Shown here: positions 17,088-24,268 of the stretch, in pieces | Position numbering within the stretch: the first letter of the stretch is position 1 | Layout of the letters: the number at the start of each line of letters is the position of its first letter | Origin: UBA685 sp049889495 | GTDB lineage: Bacteria; Pseudomonadota; Alphaproteobacteria; Puniceispirillales; Puniceispirillaceae | Assembly: GCA_049889495.1 (NCBI GenBank) | Contig: JBMHDH010000104.1 | Coordinates: 1 to 32,790, forward strand | Direction of reading: 5' to 3' | DNA length: 32,790 nucleotides | Position numbers and translations under genes: made by a program | Notes under the pieces: generated by a model | Databases searched by the model: none | What the model was told of the DNA's origin: nothing | Seen by the model: the letters and a program-made list of their open reading frames with translations, nothing else

Positions 17088-17951
17088 ATCTCTTAATAAT
17101 CGGATCAAGGCTGATGTGTCATTTCGGCCAAAGCCTTGATCTGATAAGGTATCATAAAACCCAGATACGATTTCTGTGACTGGCAAAGCCGCACCATTTC
17201 GTTCTGCTTCTGCAAAACAAATGGCCAGATCCTTGCGCATCCAATCAAGCGCAAACCCAAAATCAAATTCATCTCTGACCATGGTCTTGCCACGATTTAC
17301 CATCTGCCATGATTGCGCAGCGCCGCCTGAAATCACATCCAAGGCCAAATCCATATCAAGGCCAGATTTTTGACCAAAATTTAGAGCTTCTGACAGGCCT
17401 TGCACCAATCCTGCAATGCAAATTTGATTGACCATTTTGGTCAATTGCCCTGCACCAGATGGCCCCATCAACGTCACCTTTGCGCCATAACAGGCCATGA
17501 TGGCTTGCGCGCGCGTAAAATCATCACTATCGCCGCCCACCATCACTGTTAAGGCACCATTTTCTGCGCCAGCTTGCCCGCCAGAGACAGGCGCATCCAA
17601 AAACCCAAAGCCGTTATCTCTGGCATGGTCTGATAAGTGCCGCGCCACATCTGCGGATGCTGTGGTGTTATCGATAAATACACTTCCCGCTTTCATTGAC
17701 TGAAACGCGCCATGATCACCGATGGTAACAGATTTGATGTCATCATCATTGCCAACACAGGCAAATACAAAATCACAATCTTTGGCGGCTTCAGCTGGTG
17801 ATGTGGCAAAATGACCGCCATAGTCACGCACCCAGCTTTCTGCTTTTTCTGTTGTGCGGTTATAAACCGTTACATCATGCCCTGCTTTTGCGATATGCCC
17901 TGCCATAGGGCCACCCATTACACCAAGACCGAGAAATGCAATTTTTGCCAT
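17079..17951 (-). CDS. Beta-hydroxyacid dehydrogenase (3-hydroxyisobutyrate dehydrogenase family)
   Basis: This NAD(P)-dependent enzyme of the 3-hydroxyisobutyrate / tartronate-semialdehyde reductase superfamily has 290 residues. The Rossmann motif GLGVMG (8-13) opens the protein and an Asn-Arg after the second strand (VYNRT) suggests NADP preference. The substrate loop DAPVSGGQAGAENG (119-132) and catalytic Lys172 (in LTKMVNQ, with Asn175) are present. The ATG at 17951 has AGGA eight bases upstream. A longer open frame to 18065 exists, but its extra N-terminus is unlike the family. The substrate cannot be assigned: 3-hydroxyisobutyrate, tartronate semialdehyde, succinate semialdehyde and 3-hydroxypropionate are all possible. 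It is convergent with gabD. Confidence 0.88.
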   Translation of the reverse strand: MAKIAFLGLGVMGGPMAGHIAKAGHDVTVYNRTTEKAESWVRDYGGHFATSPAEAAKDCDFVFACVGNDDDIKSVTIGDHGAFQSMKAGSVFIDNTTASADVARHLSDHARDNGFGFLDAPVSGGQAGAENGALTVMVGGDSDDFTRAQAIMACYGAKVTLMGPSGAGQLTKMVNQICIAGLVQGLSEALNFGQKSGLDMDLALDVISGGAAQSWQMVNRGKTMVRDEFDFGFALDWMRKDLAICFAEAERNGAALPVTEIVSGFYDTLSDQGFGRNDTSALIRLLRDNS

Positions 17952-18160
17952 TGTATTTTTCCTGTAACAAACCGATTGGATATTTTTTTGTTTTTTGTGC
18001 CAATGATAATGGCATGGCAAGATGAAATAACGCAAGCTGTGCGGCATAAAGCACTGGTCAATCATCTCAGGAAAATGTTATTTGTGGGAAGGTCGGGCAG
18101 AATAAGAGAGCCCGTGATCACAGATCAAACATCATTAGTTAAAAAAGATGGGTGCAATAG

Positions 18161-18700
18161 ATGGCGGTTTTATCTTCGGGCGAACAGATTGATATCCTGA
18201 TATCTGAAGCAGAAATCACAGCACGCATCAATGATTTGGCGCATGATATTTCCCATTATTATAAAGACACAAAACAGCTGGTCGTTGTGGGCTTGTTGCG
18301 GGGGTCCTTTATTTTCATCGCGGATCTGGTGCGTCATTTGGATCTGCCAGTTGAGGTGGATTTCATGACTGTCTCATCTTATGGCAATGATATGGTATCC
18401 TCACGTCAGGTTCGAATCATGCAAGATCTGGAAACAGATATTAAAGAGCGTGATGTGCTGATTGTCGAAGATATCATCGATACAGGTCATACCCTGTCTC
18501 AAGTGCTGAAAATTTTGGAAACACGCCAGCCAAAATCTTTGACCATTTGCACCTTGCTGAATAAACCATCTCGGCGTGAAGTTCAGGTCGATATTGATTG
18601 GACTGGCTTTGATATTCCTGACGAATTTGTCATTGGCTATGGCATTGATTATGCCCAGCAAGGGCGCAATTTGCCCCATATTGCCGTTGTAAAGAAATAG
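18161..18700 (+). CDS. hpt: Hypoxanthine phosphoribosyltransferase
   Basis: This purine-salvage enzyme transfers phosphoribose from PRPP to hypoxanthine (and often guanine), forming IMP or GMP. The 179-residue product has the type I PRTase PRPP loop VLIVEDIIDTGHTL (99-112, with Glu103, Asp104 and Asp107). It also has the pyrophosphate loop LLRGSF (45-50), the flexible-loop SSYG at 72-75, and the C-terminal PDEFVIGYGIDY block that contacts the purine. Length is normal. The upstream ribosome binding site is weak (GGG, about eight bases away). A terminator follows. Confidence 0.93.
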   Translation: MAVLSSGEQIDILISEAEITARINDLAHDISHYYKDTKQLVVVGLLRGSFIFIADLVRHLDLPVEVDFMTVSSYGNDMVSSRQVRIMQDLETDIKERDVLIVEDIIDTGHTLSQVLKILETRQPKSLTICTLLNKPSRREVQVDIDWTGFDIPDEFVIGYGIDYAQQGRNLPHIAVVKK

Positions 18701-18734
18701 TTGTGAAAATAAGTACCATCAGCCTAAAAAGACG

Positions 18735-18780
18735 ATAAAAAAAGGCCTAGACCCCAGATTGGGGCGGCCTCTTTTTTTTA
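18735..18780. terminator. Bidirectional Rho-independent terminator between hpt and dddP
   Basis: A two-part stem: AGGCC (18743-18747) with GGCCT (18766-18770, offset by one), and CCCC (18752-18755) with GGGG (18761-18764). It is flanked by an A run on the left and CTTTTTTT on the right. It can end hpt on the plus strand and the acuI-dddP unit on the minus strand. Confidence 0.85.
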
Positions 18781-18807
18781 GTTTGCTTTATTGATGCCTA
18801 ATAACAA

Positions 18808-20154
18808 TCAATCAAGAAAGGCTTTTTCATAAGGGTAACGTGATAAGGGCACACAGCCATCATCTGTCACAACGACTTGTTCTTCTAGTTTGACCCCTTC
18901 TTTGCCGCCCACTTCGCCTGTATAGGCTTCGACGCATAAGGTCATACCAACTTCGACAGTGCCGCCATAGCCATGTTCTTCAACATCTTCTGGATAACGG
19001 ATTGACGGATATTCATCACAAAGCCCAATCCCATGTGCCAAAACGCCATAACGAAGCGCGCGATATTGTTCTGGCAAGCGATGAGCTTGTTTTGTAACTT
19101 CTGCGAAAGTCATGCCTGGCTTGATCACTTCGATATTCGTCATCACATGCTCATACGCATCACGATATAAGGTTTTTTGCACCTCATCTGGTTTGGCGTC
19201 TCCCACCATCCATGTCCGCGAAATATCACAGCAATAGCCATAGGTCGAAATCAAATCTGTATCAAAGGCAAGCAAATCACCATGTTCCATGATTCGCGGC
19301 CCGCATTCTTGGAACCAAGGGTTTGTGCGAGGACCAGATGACATAATGCGGGTTTCAATCCATTCACCCCCACGTCTAATATTACCAGCATGCAAAGCAG
19401 CCCAGACATCATTTTCAGTAACACCTGGGCGCACCACTTGACGCATTTCTTCAACGGCCATCTCACAGGCATGGATGGCGCAGCGCATGGCATTTAATTC
19501 ATTTTCATTCTTAATAGACCGCGCCAATTCAGTTAACGCCTGACCATCAAGGATTTCTACATTATGGTGCAACAAGGCGGCATAGCCTGCATTTTCAATC
19601 TTATCAATCGCAATGCGCTTATTACCAGGCGCATAGGCTGCCATGATATCAACCAATTCTGCGGCAAAATGCTTTGCATGCAGCTCTGTTTGATCACCTG
19701 TTTCAAAATAAAAGAAAGACGCACCGCCGCGTAATTCGCCAACCAATGGCAAATGCGCTGATAAATGTTCACAATTATGGAAATCCCATAAAATCACTTT
19801 ACCTTCTGGCGGCACAAAACAAGCACGTGCTGCATTATGTGTTGTCCAGAGCTGCATATTGGTTGTGTCAGTGGCATAACGGATATTCAAAGGATCAAAT
19901 AACAATAATCCAGCACAATCAGCTAGCTTGATCTGTTCTTGCAAACGTGACAGGCGATATTCGCGCAATAAGGGCATATCTGGCGCAGTTAACCCTGCTT
20001 CGGCCCATTCAGCAAAGGCCAAACCTGTCGGGCCAATTTCAACACGGTTATTATCATCTGGCGTATTATCTGGCTTCAGATGCGCACGTCTTGTTGGATC
20101 AATTTTACGGTTTGATCCCACAACCAAGCTGCTTTCAGGAATCACATTATCCAT
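18808..20154 (-). CDS. dddP: DMSP lyase DddP (M24 peptidase-like)
   Basis: DddP cleaves dimethylsulfoniopropionate to dimethyl sulfide and acrylate, using a metal site inherited from M24 aminopeptidases. The 448-residue product matches the marine DddP proteins from the N-terminus (RKIDPTR, NRVEIGPTGLAFAEWA, LLLFDPLNIRYATDTTNMQLW) to GGEWIETR and NPWFQECGPR. The metal ligands are all present: Asp298, Asp300, Asp310, His374, Glu409 and Glu424. Each lies exactly three residues after the ligands I recall for Ruegeria lacuscaerulensis DddP (295, 297, 307, 371, 406, 421). Tyr369 and Asp380 fall at the positions of its Tyr366 and proposed base Asp377. It is last in a minus-strand cluster with acuI, separated from the gene before it by 181 bases containing two palindromes. 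Confusion with an ordinary Xaa-Pro peptidase is unlikely. Confidence 0.93.
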   Translation of the reverse strand: MDNVIPESSLVVGSNRKIDPTRRAHLKPDNTPDDNNRVEIGPTGLAFAEWAEAGLTAPDMPLLREYRLSRLQEQIKLADCAGLLLFDPLNIRYATDTTNMQLWTTHNAARACFVPPEGKVILWDFHNCEHLSAHLPLVGELRGGASFFYFETGDQTELHAKHFAAELVDIMAAYAPGNKRIAIDKIENAGYAALLHHNVEILDGQALTELARSIKNENELNAMRCAIHACEMAVEEMRQVVRPGVTENDVWAALHAGNIRRGGEWIETRIMSSGPRTNPWFQECGPRIMEHGDLLAFDTDLISTYGYCCDISRTWMVGDAKPDEVQKTLYRDAYEHVMTNIEVIKPGMTFAEVTKQAHRLPEQYRALRYGVLAHGIGLCDEYPSIRYPEDVEEHGYGGTVEVGMTLCVEAYTGEVGGKEGVKLEEQVVVTDDGCVPLSRYPYEKAFLD

Positions 20155-20193
20155 GGCAACAATCTCCCTTTTGACTTCACCCGTCTCTTAACT

Positions 20194-20256
20194 AAACACG
20201 TGTTTTCTTTTTGCTAGCCAGTCATATTTTAATATTACAGATTAAAGCATATGCTT
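20194..20256. promoter_or_regulatory. Two perfect 12-bp palindromes upstream of dddP (candidate operators)
   Basis: AAACACGTGTTT at 20194-20205 and AAGCATATGCTT at 20245-20256 are both perfectly self-complementary. Their centres are 51 bases apart, within the 181-base gap before dddP; the nearer one is about 40 bases from the start codon. They could be binding sites for a dimeric regulator of dddP. No regulator gene is adjacent, and the two sequences differ, so they may serve different proteins or be chance in A+T-rich DNA. Confidence 0.35.
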
Positions 20257-20335
20257 GTTTTTCGGCCATCGGTTTCCTTAAATGCGCCTTATCATGTCGA
20301 TTTCAAAAAACAATCATAACGCAAAACGCTTGCGA

Positions 20336-21541
20336 TCAGCCAAGCTGTGTTGACACTTCCACACCTTTTTCCAATGTTTTATGCACAGGGCATTTATTGG
20401 CAATCTCTAGAAAACGTGCCATTTGCGCGTCATCTAAGGGCCCTTTTATCAGGATCTGGCGGCGCATGTGATCTTGCTTTTTTGAGCCATTATCACTTTG
20501 CGAGACTGGCTTTTTTTCATGATGCAGGGTCACTTGCACATCTTCAAGAGGCCAATCTTTTCGGGCCGCATACATGCGCAAAGTCATCGCTGTACAGGCC
20601 CCAAGCGAGGCCAGCAAAAATTCATAAGGTGCAGGGCCTGAATCATGCCCACCTGTTACAGACACAGGCTCATCAGCGCGCAACATATGCGTGCCAGCGG
20701 CAATGTTAAAGGCAAATGGCCCATCTGGACTTGACGAGACAACCACCGCACCTTGTTTTGCCACAGGCCGCACCACATCATCATTGACGATACGCCCTGC
20801 CCATGCCGCAATGATAGCTGCGGCAAATTCAGCATCTGATCGACCTGTTAAGAGATGATCTGCTTTATCCAATGACACAAAGCTTTTGGGATGTTTGGCT
20901 GCGGTAAAAATTTCAGCAGCATTATCAATGCTGACAATTTGGTCCATCGGCGCATGAAGCAGTAATAAATCAGCTTTCAGCTGTGCGATATGATCAAGAT
21001 TGGTGCGCGCCTGCAAATCATCTATGAATGATTTTTCAACGTCAAAAGGCCGTCCCCCAATCATAATTTCTGCGCGTCCATTGGCGATGATTTTCTCTTG
21101 CTGGCCATCAAATAAATGAAGCACATGGCTCGCAACAGCTGGCGCGCCAATGGTGGCAACCCCCTTGATTGATGGCACCTTATCAGCCAAAGCCAAAACA
21201 GCCGCCCCGCCAAGCGAATGACCGATTAATAACTCTGGTGCTTGATAATGGGTGCCCAGATATGTGCAAGCATCTTCGAGATCTGTAAGATTTCCCGCAA
21301 AGCCTGAACTGGCAAAATCACCTGATGATTGACCAAGGCCTGTAAAATCAAAACGCAATACCGCAATACCGCGCTGCGCCAATCCTTGCGCCACGCGACC
21401 TGCGGCAAGGCTGTCTTTTGAACAAGTAAAACAATGGGCGAAAATTGCTGTCCCGCGCCATTGTCCTGTTGGCCGATTAAGACGTCCAGCCAATAAGGTC
21501 CCATGTCTGTTTGTGAAAGTCACCGAAGTGATGTCTGGCAT
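20336..21541 (-). CDS. Bifunctional alpha/beta hydrolase - OsmC family fusion protein
   Basis: The 401-residue protein has two domains. Residues 1 to about 250 form an alpha/beta hydrolase with the nucleophile elbow GHSLGG (Ser109), an acid at Asp200 (HAPMDQIV) and His229 (KADHLL). Residues about 262-401 form an OsmC/Ohr-type domain with the two redox cysteines Cys316 (LGACTAM) and Cys384 (NKCPVH), as used to reduce organic hydroperoxides. The fusion is a recognised architecture, but its substrate is unknown. A near-perfect AGGAGG lies four bases before the ATG. It starts 24 bases after acuI ends and precedes dddP, so it probably belongs to the same transcript. A protective role against electrophiles or peroxides during DMSP use is inference. 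Confidence 0.9.
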   Translation of the reverse strand: MPDITSVTFTNRHGTLLAGRLNRPTGQWRGTAIFAHCFTCSKDSLAAGRVAQGLAQRGIAVLRFDFTGLGQSSGDFASSGFAGNLTDLEDACTYLGTHYQAPELLIGHSLGGAAVLALADKVPSIKGVATIGAPAVASHVLHLFDGQQEKIIANGRAEIMIGGRPFDVEKSFIDDLQARTNLDHIAQLKADLLLLHAPMDQIVSIDNAAEIFTAAKHPKSFVSLDKADHLLTGRSDAEFAAAIIAAWAGRIVNDDVVRPVAKQGAVVVSSSPDGPFAFNIAAGTHMLRADEPVSVTGGHDSGPAPYEFLLASLGACTAMTLRMYAARKDWPLEDVQVTLHHEKKPVSQSDNGSKKQDHMRRQILIKGPLDDAQMARFLEIANKCPVHKTLEKGVEVSTQLG

Positions 21542-21565
21542 GGGACCTCCTATGTTAACTCAAGC

Positions 21566-22564
21566 CTAGCTGTTGGCGACATCGACGACCAAACGGCCTT
21601 TCACTTGGCCTTTCAAGATTTGCGTGCCAGCTTCTGGCAAATCAGCCAATGTGATCTCACTTGCCATATCATCAAGCATCTCTGCTGGCAGATCTTTGGC
21701 AATGCGATCCCACGCTTTGATCCGCTGATCATAGGGACGCATCACCGAATCAATACCAAGTAAATTTACGCCGCGAAGCAAAAAGGGAATGATATTTGCT
21801 GGCACAGCAACACCACCTGCATTGCCAATTGCCGCCGCGCTGGCACCGTAATTTAGCTGGCCCAAAATCCGTGCTAGCATCTCGCCACCCACCGAATCAA
21901 TGCAACCAGCCCAGCGGCTTGATTCCATAGGACGTGCAATGGCTTCGGCTAGTTCAGATCTTTCAATAATTTCACCCACACCCAATTTGGTTAAGTAATC
22001 TGAAAGATGGTCTGCGCGGCCTGTGACGCCTGCGACCTCATAACCTGAGCGTGACAATAAGCTAGCCGCAACAGACCCAACCCCCCCAGAAACGCCTGTG
22101 ACAAGAACAGGACCAGTGCCCGTCTTCAGGCCATGATCTTCCAGCGCTTGAATGGCAAAACAAGCTGTCAGGCCAGCTGTGCCAACCATCATGGCTTGTT
22201 TCAGGCTTAACCCTTTTGGCAAGGGCACCAACCAATCAGCTTTCACACGGGCATATTGGGCATAACCGCCATGCCATGCTTCACCAACACGCCAGCCTGT
22301 TAATACAACCTCGTCACCAGCCTTATAACGATCATCTGATGACGCCTCAACAACACCTGAAAAATCAATCCCAGGGATGCGCGGATAATCGCGCACCAAC
22401 CCGCCTTTGCCATTTAACACAAGCCCATCTTTATAATTCACCGTGCTATAGGCAACTTTGACAAGCACCTCACCAGCAGGGTCCAAAAAATCGTGATCGA
22501 CCTCTTTTAGGGCTGCTTCAAAAGGCTGATCATCTGATTTTGATACAATAAGGGCTTTAAACAT
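21566..22564 (-). CDS. acuI: Acrylyl-CoA reductase (NADPH) AcuI, MDR family
   Basis: AcuI reduces acryloyl-CoA to propionyl-CoA, the step that removes the toxic acrylyl group formed after DMSP cleavage. The 332-residue zinc-free MDR protein shows NYKDGL (43-48), IPGIDFSGVV (63-72), VVLTGWRVGE and the nucleotide-binding segment VTGVSGGVGSVAASLL. These are typical of the YhdH/AcuI subgroup. In roseobacters acuI is linked to dmdA or dddP. Here it opens a minus-strand cluster that ends with dddP, which strongly supports this role over a generic quinone reductase. AGGTG lies eight bases before the ATG. The CoA ligase that would make acryloyl-CoA is not in the window. Confidence 0.92.
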   Translation of the reverse strand: MFKALIVSKSDDQPFEAALKEVDHDFLDPAGEVLVKVAYSTVNYKDGLVLNGKGGLVRDYPRIPGIDFSGVVEASSDDRYKAGDEVVLTGWRVGEAWHGGYAQYARVKADWLVPLPKGLSLKQAMMVGTAGLTACFAIQALEDHGLKTGTGPVLVTGVSGGVGSVAASLLSRSGYEVAGVTGRADHLSDYLTKLGVGEIIERSELAEAIARPMESSRWAGCIDSVGGEMLARILGQLNYGASAAAIGNAGGVAVPANIIPFLLRGVNLLGIDSVMRPYDQRIKAWDRIAKDLPAEMLDDMASEITLADLPEAGTQILKGQVKGRLVVDVANS

Positions 22565-22670
22565 GTCACTGGCACCTGTACTCTTTTTATAAGGAATAAA
22601 TTTTACGCTTGCATGGTGAAACCAATCATCTTTTCAAGCAAGTCTTTTTATGAAAAGGGAGCTTGTGTTT

Positions 22671-23075
22671 ATGTTAAAAGAAGAAACGCCAACCGCCTGT
22701 TTTGAGATTTTAAAAGCGGAACCACAAGCTTTGTTAATTGATTGCCGCTCTGCCATTGAATGGGAATTGCTTGGCACAGCGGATTTATCATCACTTGGCA
22801 AAAAGACCTTGATGGTGGAATGGACCACTCAATCGAATCAGCGAAACCCTGATTTTCTTGATCAGGTCGCGCAATTTGCGACAAAACAAACGCCTATCAT
22901 TATCATGTGCCGTATTGGCGGGCGTTCTGCCTCTGCTGGCCATTATTTATTGGAACATGGCTTTACCAATGTTACCAATATGCTAGGCGGCTATGAAGGC
23001 AAAGTCGATCAAAATGGGCACCGCAACAGCATTGAAGGTTGGCGGGCAGACCAGTTACCGTGGCAACAAAGCTAA
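22671..23075 (+). CDS. Single-domain rhodanese-like protein
   Basis: The 134-residue rhodanese domain protein has the cysteine loop CRIGGR (80-85) following a hydrophobic strand (TPIIIM). This fits a thiosulfate or persulfide sulfurtransferase rather than a phosphatase-like Cdc25 form. DCRSAIEW (24-31) is the conserved N-terminal CH2A-like motif, and WRADQLPW near the C-terminus is common in small alphaproteobacterial rhodaneses. The ATG at 22671 is preferred because GGGAG lies nine bases upstream; the earlier ATG at 22650 overlaps that site. It is divergent from acuI. A link to sulfur released from DMSP products is only a guess. Confidence 0.85.
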   Translation: MLKEETPTACFEILKAEPQALLIDCRSAIEWELLGTADLSSLGKKTLMVEWTTQSNQRNPDFLDQVAQFATKQTPIIIMCRIGGRSASAGHYLLEHGFTNVTNMLGGYEGKVDQNGHRNSIEGWRADQLPWQQS

Positions 23076-23221
23076 TTCGCAATGCAAGCCATCTGGGAAA
23101 GCCATCTGGTATAAAGCTTCGAATTTATGAAAAAGAATTCGCCAAAAAGAACGCTTTTGGCTTGAAATCAAACGTTAATAAAGACAGTTTTATATTAGTT
23201 ATATCTTTGAGATAATAAGAT

Positions 23222-23257
23222 CATCACTCATGCACCGATTAAAACAGGCGAGTGATG
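23222..23257. promoter_or_regulatory. Inverted repeat upstream of the SiaB-like gene
   Basis: CATCACTC (23222-23229) and GAGTGATG (23250-23257) are exact complements around a 20-base spacer, ending about 30 bases before the siaB-like start. There is no T tract, so it looks more like an operator or leader hairpin than a terminator. Confidence 0.3.
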
Positions 23258-23288
23258 CGTATTTTGTGACCTTTTGGATGTTGTCATA

Positions 23289-23861
23289 ATGGATTTTGAT
23301 CGTTTTAACCAATTAAGCCATCTTTTGCTCAATGATGAATTTGTGCTGAGTTATTCTGGCTATGTGTCTGAAGATATTCTTCAGGCGGTTGGTGAGACGT
23401 TGCGAGAGCGCCTGACTGATCATATTGAAGATCGCAATCAAATCAGGAATATCTTCTCTATTTTTGTGGAATTAATGCAAAATGTGATCCGCTATGGTGT
23501 GGATGGCCCTCAACCAGAGGCCACCAAGGCATCAGATCACCAATCGCAATCTGAAAAACCGTCTTTTGGTATTGTGCTTATCGCGCAATCAGATGGCCAT
23601 ATGTCTGTGATGGCGGGCAATTATGTCTCAGAAGCAGAAGCAGAGATTTTATCTCAAAGAATTGAAGCCTTGGCGAATTGTTCAGCTGAAGAATTACGCC
23701 AATTATATCGTGAAAAATTGCGAGAACCTGCTGAACAAAGCTCAAAAGGTGCTTCTTTAGGGCTTATTGAAATTGCCAGACGGGCCTCATTGCCAATTAG
23801 TTTTGAAGTTGTCCCATCTGTCGATAATTTCAAATTATTCATGATCAAAGCGATGGTATAG
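23289..23861 (+). CDS. siaB: SiaB-like anti-sigma/kinase-type ATPase (DUF6272)
   Basis: The 190-residue GHKL-type protein resembles SiaB of Pseudomonas aeruginosa, the kinase that phosphorylates SiaC. An N-box-like motif is visible as IFVELMQNVIRYG (58-70, with Glu61, Gln64 and Asn65), and a glycine-rich lid as SKGASLGLIEIARRA (152-166). The spacer between them is short and polar. There is no membrane segment, so it is cytosolic. The ATG at 23289 was chosen over an in-frame TTG at 23274. It is first in a tight operon: the SiaC-like gene follows after 11 bases, then the cyclase. Kinase activity on the downstream protein is inferred from the family and gene order. Confidence 0.82.
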   Translation: MDFDRFNQLSHLLLNDEFVLSYSGYVSEDILQAVGETLRERLTDHIEDRNQIRNIFSIFVELMQNVIRYGVDGPQPEATKASDHQSQSEKPSFGIVLIAQSDGHMSVMAGNYVSEAEAEILSQRIEALANCSAEELRQLYREKLREPAEQSSKGASLGLIEIARRASLPISFEVVPSVDNFKLFMIKAMV

Positions 23862-23872
23862 GAACGAAAGAG

Positions 23873-24268
23873 ATGTCATATCTTACACTTGAAGCCACTG
23901 CCAGAACCCCTTTTGTCAGACTAGATGAAACCACAGCAAGCCTTGTGATACGCGGCGAATCCTATCCTGAAGACGTGCCGTTATTCTTTGCGCAAATCCA
24001 TGAAGCTCTTGAGCGTTATTTTGCCGATCATAACGCGCCCTTTACGCTTGAAATTAAGTTAACCTATTTTAATTCCAGCTCTGCGAGGGCTTTGATGGAA
24101 TTGCTTGATATGCTGGACAATAAGGCCAGTGATAATCAGCCCATTTCAGTGGCATGGCATTGTGACCCTGATGATGATATCACACACGAATTTGCAACCG
24201 ATATCTCTTCTGATGTACAGCATATTTCGGTTGAAATTCTCGATATGGCTCCTGATGATCAGTCATGA
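23873..24268 (+). CDS. siaC: SiaC-like regulatory phosphoprotein (DUF1987)
   Basis: The 131-residue STAS-like protein is of the SiaC family. In P. aeruginosa, unphosphorylated SiaC binds and activates the cyclase SiaD, and phosphorylation at Thr68 by SiaB stops this. The family's central motif is seen as TYFNSSSARALMELLDML (64-81), and Ser68 stands exactly where I recall the phospho-threonine of SiaC. The N-terminal half carries the usual TPFVRLDETTASLVIRGESYPED pattern (12-34). Its stop overlaps the cyclase start as ATGA (24265-24268), so the two are translationally coupled, which fits direct binding. Ser rather than Thr at the phosphosite is a difference worth testing. Confidence 0.85.
   Translation: MSYLTLEATARTPFVRLDETTASLVIRGESYPEDVPLFFAQIHEALERYFADHNAPFTLEIKLTYFNSSSARALMELLDMLDNKASDNQPISVAWHCDPDDDITHEFATDISSDVQHISVEILDMAPDDQS

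Noticed and set aside
17952..18065. N-terminal extension of the beta-hydroxyacid dehydrogenase
   Set aside because: The extra 38 residues precede a normal family start (MAKIAFLGLG) that has its own AGGA site; the extension is unlike any dehydrogenase N-terminus.
18808..20154. Possible ordinary Xaa-Pro aminopeptidase or creatinase
   Set aside because: The N-terminal blocks and the constant three-residue offset of all metal ligands match DddP specifically.
23141..23161. Hairpin GCCAAAA-n7-TTTTGGC after the rhodanese gene
   Set aside because: The stem is short and A/T-rich with no T tract following, so I did not call it a terminator.
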